Source of the DNA: Bacteroidales bacterium
Lineage (GTDB): Bacteria > Bacteroidota > Bacteroidia > Bacteroidales > Muribaculaceae
DNA: 33,947 nt
Assembly (NCBI GenBank): GCA_900766975.1
Contig: CAAFXO010000033.1
Location: 1 to 33,947, forward strand
Reading direction: 5' to 3'
Position 1 is the stretch's first letter. Each line of letters begins with the position of its first letter. Under the pieces are notes generated by a model. It made no database searches and was not told where the DNA came from. It worked only from the letters and a program-made list of their open reading frames with translations. Position numbers and translations under genes: made by a program. Positions 24,701 to 31,461 of the stretch are shown here, one piece after another.

Positions 24701-25414
24701 TTAGCGCTCCACGGTGACGAGTGTGCCGACCGGTTCTCCCTCGAGGGCTTTGCGGAGATTGCCGGGGATATCCATGTTGAAGACATAGATAGGCATCTTG
24801 TTCTCCTTGCAGAGTGCGGTGGCGGTAAGGTCCATGACTTTCAGACCGCGTTCCATCACTTCGTCGTATGAGATCGAGTCGAAACGCTCGGCAGTCGGGT
24901 CCTTCTCCGGGTCGGCTGTGTAGACACCATCGACGCGAGTACCCTTCATCATCACCTCCGCTTCGATCTCGATGGCACGAAGTGCCGAGCCGGTGTCAGT
25001 GGTGAAATAGGGATTGCCGGTGCCACATGAGATGATAGCCACACCACCCTCACGCAGCGTCTCAATGGCTCGCCATTTCGAGTATTGCTCGCCGATGGGG
25101 AACATCCCTATGGCAGTCAGTACCTTCGCCGGCTGTCCGATCGCCTCAAGTGCTGAGGAGAGTGCCAAGGAGTTGATCACCGTGGCAAGCATTCCCATCT
25201 GGTCCCCCTTGACACGATCAAATCCCTTCGATGCCCCGGAGAGCCCGCGGAAGATGTTGCCTCCCCCTATCACTATGCCGATCTCTACACCGGCTTCTAC
25301 CATCTCTTTGATCTGTCGAGCATATTGATTCAGTCGCTCTGTATCAATGCCATGTCCCTGACCTCCGGCCAGCGATTCGCCCGACAATTTCAGTAGTATT
25401 CTTTTGAATTTCAT
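24701..25414 (-). CDS. pyrH: UMP kinase
   Basis: Phosphorylates UMP to UDP with ATP; a hexameric member of the amino-acid kinase family. The 237-residue protein shows FKRILLKLSGESLAG at the start, IGIVIGGGNIFRG, GDQMGMLATVINSLAL, and TGNPYFTTDTGSALRAIE. The VDGVYTADPEKDPTAERFD segment is diagnostic of PyrH. A plausible -7 box lies about 25 bases upstream. Confidence 0.98.
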   Translation of the reverse strand: MKFKRILLKLSGESLAGGQGHGIDTERLNQYARQIKEMVEAGVEIGIVIGGGNIFRGLSGASKGFDRVKGDQMGMLATVINSLALSSALEAIGQPAKVLTAIGMFPIGEQYSKWRAIETLREGGVAIISCGTGNPYFTTDTGSALRAIEIEAEVMMKGTRVDGVYTADPEKDPTAERFDSISYDEVMERGLKVMDLTATALCKENKMPIYVFNMDIPGNLRKALEGEPVGTLVTVER

Positions 25415-25437
25415 CTTCGATCTTACTTTGCTATGCT

Positions 25438-25445
25438 CAAAGTTA
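25438..25445 (-). promoter_or_regulatory. Possible -7 box upstream of pyrH
   Basis: The minus strand reads TAACTTTG, a match to TAnnTTTG, ending 24 bases before the pyrH ATG. No clear TTTG is found at -33, so support is modest. Confidence 0.4.
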
Positions 25446-25507
25446 AGAATATTTTTTCATAATTGAAAACATTCGCCACTCTATCCCTATTTTTTTTGTT
25501 AGAAATC

Positions 25508-25551
25508 GCTCTGTGGCTATACTTTGACTGCTCTGTGGCTATTCTTTGACG
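25508..25551. repeat. 22-bp tandem duplication at the 3' end of the sirtuin gene
   Basis: Two adjacent 22-base units, 25508-25529 and 25530-25551, differ at two bases. The second contains the sirtuin stop codon and its last codons; the first repeats them just after the stop. Confidence 0.8.
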
Positions 25552-26237
25552 AGTATTTTGATCAAATCGCGCATACCCTCTGTTGCCTTTTTGGCGATGA
25601 CATGCACGCCCGGAATGTTGGATGTGTCTGCCGGATTCGGATCGATGTAGTAGATGGGCTTGCCGACGGGTACACAACTGATCAGACCCGCTGCCGGATA
25701 TACCACCAATGATGTGCCGATCACTACAAAGATGTCTGCTTGCTGCACGATATCCATCGCCTTGTCGATGTTGGGCACCGGCTCTTGGAAGAAGACGATG
25801 TGGGGTCGCATCAAGTCGCCATTCTTGCCGCGGGTCTCGATGGTCGTCTCGAGATGGTCGGCATCCAATGTCTCAACATAGTCGGGATGACTGATCGAGC
25901 GAATCTTCATCAACTCGCCATGCAGGTGGAGCACATCGGTAGAGCCGGCTCTCTCATGCAGATCATCGACATTCTGGGTGATGATTCGCACGTCGAAGTG
26001 CTTCTCCAACTCTACAAGTGCTCGGTGTGCATCGTTGGGCTCTACTCCTACCAATTCGCGACGCCTTTCGTTGTAAAACTTATGGATCAACTTCGGATTG
26101 CGTTTGAAGCCATCGGCTGAGGCTACATCCATCACAGGATAGTCGTTCCACAATCCGTCGGCATCTCTAAATGTCTTTATGCCTGACTCGGCGCTGATAC
26201 CTGCACCGGTCGATACTACCAATATCGGTTTACTCAT
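25539..26237 (-). CDS. Sirtuin-family NAD-dependent protein deacylase lacking the zinc cysteines
   Basis: A 232-residue Sir2-family enzyme that would remove acyl groups from lysines using NAD. NAD-binding GAGISAESGI is at residues 11-20. FRDADGLW (23-30), ITQNVDDLHERAG (86-98) and the catalytic His in LHLHGEL (H106) follow, then VIGTSLVVYPAAGL. The region after H106, where classical sirtuins carry four zinc-binding cysteines, has none; the only cysteine is in LISCVPVG. As I recall, Bacteroides sirtuins share this loss. Activity is probable from the intact NAD and His motifs. The stop codon lies in a 22-bp tandem duplication. Confidence 0.93.
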   Translation of the reverse strand: MSKPILVVSTGAGISAESGIKTFRDADGLWNDYPVMDVASADGFKRNPKLIHKFYNERRRELVGVEPNDAHRALVELEKHFDVRIITQNVDDLHERAGSTDVLHLHGELMKIRSISHPDYVETLDADHLETTIETRGKNGDLMRPHIVFFQEPVPNIDKAMDIVQQADIFVVIGTSLVVYPAAGLISCVPVGKPIYYIDPNPADTSNIPGVHVIAKKATEGMRDLIKILVKE

Positions 26238-26258
26238 AGTCGTATCCTCCTTTATGGG

Positions 26259-26305
26259 TTGATTATTATGCTCTTACGAGATTTGATTATTATGTTCTTA
26301 CGAGC
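26259..26305. repeat. 24-bp-period tandem duplication upstream of the sirtuin gene
   Basis: TTGATTATTATGCTCTTACG (26259) recurs 24 bases on at 26283 with one substitution (T for C). It lies between the LRR-gene stop and the sirtuin ATG, in a gap of 90 bases that shows no gene. Confidence 0.75.
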
Positions 26306-26327
26306 GTCTGCCTATGAACTTGACTTG

Positions 26328-27137
26328 TTATCCTTCGATTTGTTTGAACAATTTCCACGCCTTGGCTTGACGATATTTCGCCACGCTGTGGGGATGCACC
26401 TTCACTACACATCGGCTATACATCTGAGACTCATTCTCTTCGAAGAAGTTGCTGTTACATTCGAATTTCGGCGGTATGTCGGAGAGTATATGGATCGATC
26501 GCAGATTGCGACAGCCGCTGAAGATCAATTCCCCGAGTTCGGAGGAATTGGAGGGCAATATCACATTCTGCAAGCTGATACACTCTGAGAAGGCGTATGA
26601 TTCGAGTTGCCTTACAGAGGGTGGAATGGATATAAAGCGGAGCACCGAGCAGAATGAGAAGGCGTTCGAGCGGATATTTACCAGCCCCATCGGCAGCTTG
26701 ATGTGATCGAGCGTGCGGCAATAGGCGAAGGCATGACTCTTGATCTCGGTCAGCAACTTGCCGAGCATCACTTGGCGTAGACGTGTGCACCAGGCGAAGG
26801 CGTATGACGGTACGACCGTCAGGGTCGGTATCTCTGCCTTCTTCAGCTTCTCACATTCGCGGAATGTCCCCTCTCCAATCTTCTGCACAGTCACCGGCAG
26901 ACTCACCTCTTCAAGGTTGCTACACCCCAAGAAGGCATAGTCGCCGATCTCATTCACACGACAAGGCTCGGCAAATTCGATATACTTGAAGTCGGTCCGA
27001 TCGGCAAATTTATAACTCGGGATCTTCACCACACCCGCCGGAACGATCAGTGTCGAATCCTTTACTTCATATTCCACAGCCGAGGCTGATGCGGCAATTC
27101 CTAATATCGCCATGATGTATATCAATAGTCTTTTCAT
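26328..27137 (-). CDS. BspA-type leucine-rich repeat protein, exported
   Basis: A 269-residue exported protein. A signal peptide (LLIYIMAILGIAASASA) is followed by six to seven ~23-residue repeats of the BspA/LRR_5 type. They are recognisable by the alternating IGDYAFLGCSNLEEVSLP, IGEGTFRECEKLKKAEIP and IKSHAFAYCRTLDHIKLP segments, each with a conserved Phe-x-x-Cys. The family is common in Bacteroidales as surface or periplasmic binding proteins. No sortase or type-IX secretion signal is evident at the C-terminus. Its ATG overlaps the TGA of the upstream membrane-protein gene by four bases, so the two are likely produced together. Confidence 0.9.
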   Translation of the reverse strand: MKRLLIYIMAILGIAASASAVEYEVKDSTLIVPAGVVKIPSYKFADRTDFKYIEFAEPCRVNEIGDYAFLGCSNLEEVSLPVTVQKIGEGTFRECEKLKKAEIPTLTVVPSYAFAWCTRLRQVMLGKLLTEIKSHAFAYCRTLDHIKLPMGLVNIRSNAFSFCSVLRFISIPPSVRQLESYAFSECISLQNVILPSNSSELGELIFSGCRNLRSIHILSDIPPKFECNSNFFEENESQMYSRCVVKVHPHSVAKYRQAKAWKLFKQIEG

Positions 27138-27775
27138 TTCTTATCTTGTTTTGCGGCCGGTTCGCCGGTTTGTTCGTTATTCTGATTGTTGTCGCGGAGA
27201 TAGGAGGGCTGACGGTCGGAGGGGAGAATATCTCGCTCATTGACGCTGTCGACTCGGGTCACTATCACTTTGGAGCAGCCTCGCCAGGGCATGCGCGTGT
27301 GGTAGATGCTATATTCCACCTTCACCGGCTTGCAGGCGAATTGCTTCTCTTTGAGCGTGGCTGCGATGTTGGCATCTGATGTCGAGAAGATGAAATCACC
27401 CTCATACACTCGAGTGGTGTCCATCAGACTCTTGTAGGGGAGGATCACACCCTCGAAGGTCTTGAAGATATCACCCTCCTTGTAGAGTGTCTCGACATAG
27501 CCATATTGTGTTGCCTCTGTGACGTAGGGTTGGAACATCTTGATATAGACATAGCAGACGAGCCATATCAAGAATATAGCCAAGCCCCCGAAGAGACAGA
27601 TCTTGAAGCGTGTCTTGCGGTGGATATGGAGGTGCTCGAACTCATCGTCCGATTCTTCCCAATATTTCGGATCATCCGGCTTGAGCGCCGGCTTTTTGGG
27701 CTCTTTCTTCTTCTCGGGCTGCGTTTCTTCGCTCTCGAAGTAGTCGTTTTTTTCGTTGTCGTCAAATAAGTTCAT
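27134..27775 (-). CDS. Conserved single-pass membrane protein of unknown function
   Basis: I do not recognise a characterised family. The 213-residue protein has a highly charged N-terminal cytoplasmic part of about 55 residues (Lys/Glu/Pro and Asp-rich). One hydrophobic helix follows at about residues 57-79 (KICLFGGLAIFLIWLVCYVYI). The extracytoplasmic domain of about 115 residues contains TQYGYVETLYKEGDIF, FEGVILPYKS and VEYSIYHTRMPWRG. The C-terminus is hydrophilic, rich in Asn, Gln and Lys. It lies upstream of and overlaps the LRR gene, so a shared envelope role is inferred. Confidence 0.8.
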   Translation of the reverse strand: MNLFDDNEKNDYFESEETQPEKKKEPKKPALKPDDPKYWEESDDEFEHLHIHRKTRFKICLFGGLAIFLIWLVCYVYIKMFQPYVTEATQYGYVETLYKEGDIFKTFEGVILPYKSLMDTTRVYEGDFIFSTSDANIAATLKEKQFACKPVKVEYSIYHTRMPWRGCSKVIVTRVDSVNERDILPSDRQPSYLRDNNQNNEQTGEPAAKQDKK

Positions 27776-27824
27776 AATACTCTCAATTTAGAGCCATCGC
27801 AATTACGCTCCGATGGTTTGGTTT

Positions 27825-28847
27825 TTACTCACTTTTTGCTTTTTTCTTTCGGTCGAACATGATATATCCTATGGTGTAAAGACCGAGGATGATGAGCATC
27901 ACCGTCTGCCCCGACCATTGCAACATGGAGAAGGCAGTGCCTTGGGCAGTCGTGATGCCATATATGGCGAGGCCGAACATCACGGCGATGTTCCAGGGAC
28001 CGAGGCCGCCGTTGGAGGGGACAGCCATGCCGATCGAACTGAGCACGAATGCCACCAAACATGGGAGCAATCCCAAGGCATTGCCGGAGGCCGTGCACAG
28101 ATCGCGGGTGAAGTCGAAGGCGAAGAAGGCTACATAAAGCTGAGTGAAGTAACACCCCCAAATGGCGAAGGTGTAGCCGATGAATGCCCACTTGCCATCC
28201 ATTGAGCCGATGGTGGCAAATCCACGCCACATCTCTTTGACCCAGGTCATAATCTTGATGATGATTTTGTGGTTGCGTTCGAAGTATAACACTCCCCAGA
28301 CGATAAGCCCGATCACTACCAGAATCACCCAATTCCAGGGATTTTGCACCATCCCCACCAAGTCTTGTCCGATAGGATATTTGTCAAGGAATGACTCGAT
28401 GGCAGGGGCTGCCACCAAGAAGGTGAGCAGTGTCAATCCGAGCACCATCAGCGTGTCGGTGATACGGTCGGACATCATCGTGCCCACCACTTCGGTGAAG
28501 GGCTTTTTCTCCCTCTCGGCGATATATGTGCAGCGCCATATCTCCCCGAGTCGGGGAAACACCAAGTTCAGCGCGTAGGTGCCGAAGATCGAACACACCA
28601 CAGCCATCAGCGGAGGATTGATGCCCAGGCTCCGCAACTGAATCCGCCAGCGCAAGGCGCGGAACACATGGCTGAAGATGCTGATAGCCATGGCGCAGAG
28701 GATCCATCCATAGTCCACACCACTCGTCACTATACGCCACATATCGGCGAAATCCACCTTGCTAAACATATAATAGAGCAACAGAACGGTCAGCGCCAAG
28801 GGCAAAAGCCATTTCAACGTGTTGCTCACCAATTTCTTAACTATCAT
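27825..28847 (-). CDS. Flippase-like integral membrane protein (LPG_synthase_TM/UPF0104-type)
   Basis: A 340-residue polytopic inner-membrane protein with about eight hydrophobic helices. Family marks are FRALRWRIQLRSLG, SIFGTYALNLVFPRLGEIWRC, EVVGTMMSDRITDTLMV and GMAVPSNGGLGPWN. These occur in the transmembrane half of lysyl-phosphatidylglycerol synthases and in related stand-alone proteins believed to translocate lipids. No aminoacyl-transferase domain is attached. The substrate is unknown. It lies 22 bases after birA and 49 bases before the next gene. Confidence 0.88.
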   Translation of the reverse strand: MIVKKLVSNTLKWLLPLALTVLLLYYMFSKVDFADMWRIVTSGVDYGWILCAMAISIFSHVFRALRWRIQLRSLGINPPLMAVVCSIFGTYALNLVFPRLGEIWRCTYIAEREKKPFTEVVGTMMSDRITDTLMVLGLTLLTFLVAAPAIESFLDKYPIGQDLVGMVQNPWNWVILVVIGLIVWGVLYFERNHKIIIKIMTWVKEMWRGFATIGSMDGKWAFIGYTFAIWGCYFTQLYVAFFAFDFTRDLCTASGNALGLLPCLVAFVLSSIGMAVPSNGGLGPWNIAVMFGLAIYGITTAQGTAFSMLQWSGQTVMLIILGLYTIGYIMFDRKKKAKSE

Positions 28848-28869
28848 CGTCAGGTATTATCTTTTATGG

Positions 28870-29616
28870 TTATTTCTGCGGCAGTACGAACTCCACCTCC
28901 TTGAAGGCGAATTGCGCCGCTGTCATGGTTGTCTGATTGATTATGGTGATCGGTCCGTGGGGGTCGACATCGTCGATGATACCCTCGAAAGTCTCACTCT
29001 CGCCGCGGAGTCGGAATGTGTATGGCTTGCCGTCGCCTCGCCATAGGTTGCGTTTGAACTCGGCATGGATTGCTTCGCGTCCCGAGGCGTCGCCGATAGT
29101 CGCCAATCTGCTCTCCAACAGTGCTCCTACGGCTGCCGCCACGCGGCTTATGTCATACTCTTCGCCGGTGACCTGACGTAGTGACACCGGGTTGGGAGCA
29201 TCGCTCACGAACTCCTCCTGATTGATGTTCAGCCCCACGCCGAGACGTGAGTGCTCGATCGCTTCACTTGTCACCGAATGCTCGATAAGAATCCCGCAGA
29301 TTTTGCGATCCCCCACATAGATGTCGTTGGGCCATTTCACCTTCGCCTCGACTCCCTGCCGACGCAGAAAGTCGCAGATCGCCAAGGCTGTAGCCTCACT
29401 GATCGAAAATTGATGGCGCGGAGCGAACCGCTCGGGGCGTATCAGCATCGTAAACAGCAGATTCTTCCCCGGCTCAGACTCCCAGCTATTCCCTCGCTGA
29501 CCACGACCCGCACTCTGATGATTGGCGATCACCAGAGTGTTGCTCTCAAGCTCCGATGCGTGTAGCGACACATAACTATTGGTCGAATCCGTCTCTTCAA
29601 GCAGTAGAAATTTCAT
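28870..29616 (-). CDS. birA: Biotin--protein ligase, monofunctional
   Basis: Activates biotin with ATP and attaches it to the carboxyl-carrier lysine of biotin enzymes. The 248-residue protein has no N-terminal helix-turn-helix domain, so it should be a ligase and not also a repressor. The biotin/AMP loop GRGQRGNSW is at residues 37-45, KWPNDIYV at 94-101 with K105 following, and GVGLNIN further on. The C-terminal SH3-like domain holds the ITIINQTTMTA stretch. It begins just after tsaE. Confidence 0.96.
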   Translation of the reverse strand: MKFLLLEETDSTNSYVSLHASELESNTLVIANHQSAGRGQRGNSWESEPGKNLLFTMLIRPERFAPRHQFSISEATALAICDFLRRQGVEAKVKWPNDIYVGDRKICGILIEHSVTSEAIEHSRLGVGLNINQEEFVSDAPNPVSLRQVTGEEYDISRVAAAVGALLESRLATIGDASGREAIHAEFKRNLWRGDGKPYTFRLRGESETFEGIIDDVDPHGPITIINQTTMTAAQFAFKEVEFVLPQK

Positions 29617-29623
29617 CTCTTAT

Positions 29624-30046
29624 TCAATCAGTGATGGTTACTATTCTCGTTTCCTCTTCCCCGACTCTTATTCGGATGTAGAGAGTGTCGTCGGGGAGCA
29701 GACTCTCCACATTCTCCGGCCATTCCATCAGGCATAGAGCCCCAGATTCGAAGTAATCCTCGAGACCCAACTCGAAGCCTTGTGACTCGTTCTCGATTCG
29801 GTAGAAGTCAAAATGATAGATCGCACTCCCATCGCCGGCTCGATATTCATTGATGATGCTGAAAGTGGGGGAGTTGACATCATCTTCGACACCCAGCTCC
29901 CGGCATATCGCCCCGATCAGGGTCGTCTTCCCCGCACCCATCGGCGCATCAAATGCCACATGTTTCCTACCCGCGATGGCTGCCACGATATCCTGGACTC
30001 GCTCGCCTATCTTCGCTTCATTTTCTATGATTATATCTTTCGACAT
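29624..30046 (-). CDS. tsaE: tRNA threonylcarbamoyladenosine biosynthesis protein TsaE
   Basis: ATPase of the complex that makes N6-threonylcarbamoyladenosine at tRNA position 37. The protein is 140 residues from the chosen ATG at 30046. A longer frame to 30121 adds residues with no family support and would cross the promoter box. Walker-A-like DAPMGAGKTT is near residues 33-42, followed by NSPTFSIINEY, IYHFDFYRI and the MEWPENV segment, all diagnostic of TsaE. Confidence 0.95.
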   Translation of the reverse strand: MSKDIIIENEAKIGERVQDIVAAIAGRKHVAFDAPMGAGKTTLIGAICRELGVEDDVNSPTFSIINEYRAGDGSAIYHFDFYRIENESQGFELGLEDYFESGALCLMEWPENVESLLPDDTLYIRIRVGEEETRIVTITD

Positions 30047-30069
30047 ACTAAAAAATCCTCTTAAATATG

Positions 30070-30098
30070 CAAATTTAGCGATTTTTTGATTAAATTTG
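30070..30098. promoter_or_regulatory. Divergent promoter region with inverted TAAATTTG boxes
   Basis: TAAATTTG appears on the minus strand at 30070-30077, facing tsaE (23 bases before its ATG), and on the plus strand at 30091-30098, facing the dehydrogenase gene. The layout repeats that at 21267-21305 with a shorter spacer. Convincing -33 motifs are lacking. The plus-strand leader would be about 90 bases. Confidence 0.5.
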
Positions 30099-30193
30099 TT
30101 CTTAATTATCGAAATTCGCATAAAATGTGCTTATTTTGATGCTCCAATGGAGTTGTTTATTCGAATTATTAATATTAAAAACGATATCCGTAA

Positions 30194-31408
30194 ATGGGAA
30201 AAGTCATGATCATTGGCGCCGGAGGTGTCGGCACGGTCGTTGCCCATAAGTGCGCCCAACATCCCGAAGTGTTTAGCGAGATCGTACTCGCTTCACGCAC
30301 TCTCTCCAAGTGTGATGCTATAGCTGAGCAGGTGGCTCAACGCACCGGCCATAAGTCGATCGTTACCGATCGCGTCGACGCTGACGTTGTGCCCGAACTC
30401 TGCGAACTATTCCGTCGTCATCGCCCCGAGTTGGTGATCAATGTTGCACTCCCTTATCAAGACCTCACCATCATGGAGGCTTGCTTGGAGTGTGGTGTGA
30501 ATTATCTCGATACTGCCAACTATGAGCCCAAGGAGGAGGCGCATTTCGAGTATTCCTGGCAGTGGGCATACCGCGAGCGCTTCGAGAAGGCCGGCCTTAC
30601 AGCCATCCTCGGCTGCGGCTTCGACCCGGGTGTCTCCGCTATCTTCGTCGCATACGCCGCCAAGCATCATTTCTCCAAAATGACGCATCTCGACATCGTC
30701 GACTGCAACGCCGGCAATCATGGCAAGGCGTTCGCCACCAATTTCAACCCCGAAATCAATATCCGCGAGATCACTCAGAAGGGTAAGTATTGGCAGAATG
30801 GCAAGTGGGTGGAAACCGAAAATCTCGAAATTCACCGCACGCTGAATTATCCCAATATCGGCCCTCGCGAGAGCTACCTTCTCTATCATGAGGAACTCGA
30901 AAGCCTCGTGCTCAATTTCCCGGACATCAAGCGTGCTCGCTTCTGGATGACTTTCGGCCAGGAGTATCTGACGCATCTCCGCGTGATCCAAGACATCGGC
31001 ATGGCGCGCATAGACCCCGTAATCTATCAGGGTCAGGAGATTATCCCTATTCAGTTCCTCAAGGCTGTGCTTCCTGATCCCGGGTCGCTCGGAGAGAATT
31101 ATACCGGCGAGACCTCTATCGGTTGTCGCATCTCCGGCCTTGACAAGGAGGGTAAGGAGTCTACCTATTATATCTACAACAACTGCTCTCACCAGGCTGC
31201 ATACAAGGAGACCGGCGCTCAGGCCGTAAGTTATACCACCGGTGTGCCTGCCATGGTCGGCGCCATGATGTTCATGACCGGCAAGTGGGTGATGCCCGGC
31301 GTTCACAATGTCGAGGAGTTCGACCCCGATCCGTTCTTGACTACTCTCGCCGAGAATGGTCTCCCCTGGCATGTCATCGTCGATGAGGATTTGGAATTTG
31401 ACGATTGA
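30194..31408 (+). CDS. Saccharopine dehydrogenase-family protein, probable carboxynorspermidine dehydrogenase
   Basis: A 404-residue oxidoreductase with a Rossmann start (VMIIGAGGVG, residues 4-13) and the ASRTLSKCD segment. CxxxGVNYLDTANYEP and CGFDPGVSAIF are typical of the LYS9/carboxynorspermidine synthase group. Such enzymes join aspartate semialdehyde to a diamine in the alternative route to spermidine; a related lysine-pathway activity cannot be excluded. The partner carboxynorspermidine decarboxylase is not in the window. The gene overlaps in frame space with the next reading frame by four bases, but the true start of the next gene lies 53 bases downstream. Confidence 0.87.
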   Translation: MGKVMIIGAGGVGTVVAHKCAQHPEVFSEIVLASRTLSKCDAIAEQVAQRTGHKSIVTDRVDADVVPELCELFRRHRPELVINVALPYQDLTIMEACLECGVNYLDTANYEPKEEAHFEYSWQWAYRERFEKAGLTAILGCGFDPGVSAIFVAYAAKHHFSKMTHLDIVDCNAGNHGKAFATNFNPEINIREITQKGKYWQNGKWVETENLEIHRTLNYPNIGPRESYLLYHEELESLVLNFPDIKRARFWMTFGQEYLTHLRVIQDIGMARIDPVIYQGQEIIPIQFLKAVLPDPGSLGENYTGETSIGCRISGLDKEGKESTYYIYNNCSHQAAYKETGAQAVSYTTGVPAMVGAMMFMTGKWVMPGVHNVEEFDPDPFLTTLAENGLPWHVIVDEDLEFDD

Positions 31409-31461
31409 TAGTCAGTCGGTTGGATCCCATCTATCTTGTGACTTTATTATTTAATAGCTCT

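Noticed and set aside
30047..30121. Longer tsaE form beginning at 30121
   Set aside because: It would place the -7 box TAAATTTG inside the coding region and adds 25 residues not seen in the family.
30407..31372. A 321-codon open frame antisense to the dehydrogenase gene
   Set aside because: The plus-strand frame has clear Rossmann and family motifs; the antisense product looks like nothing known.
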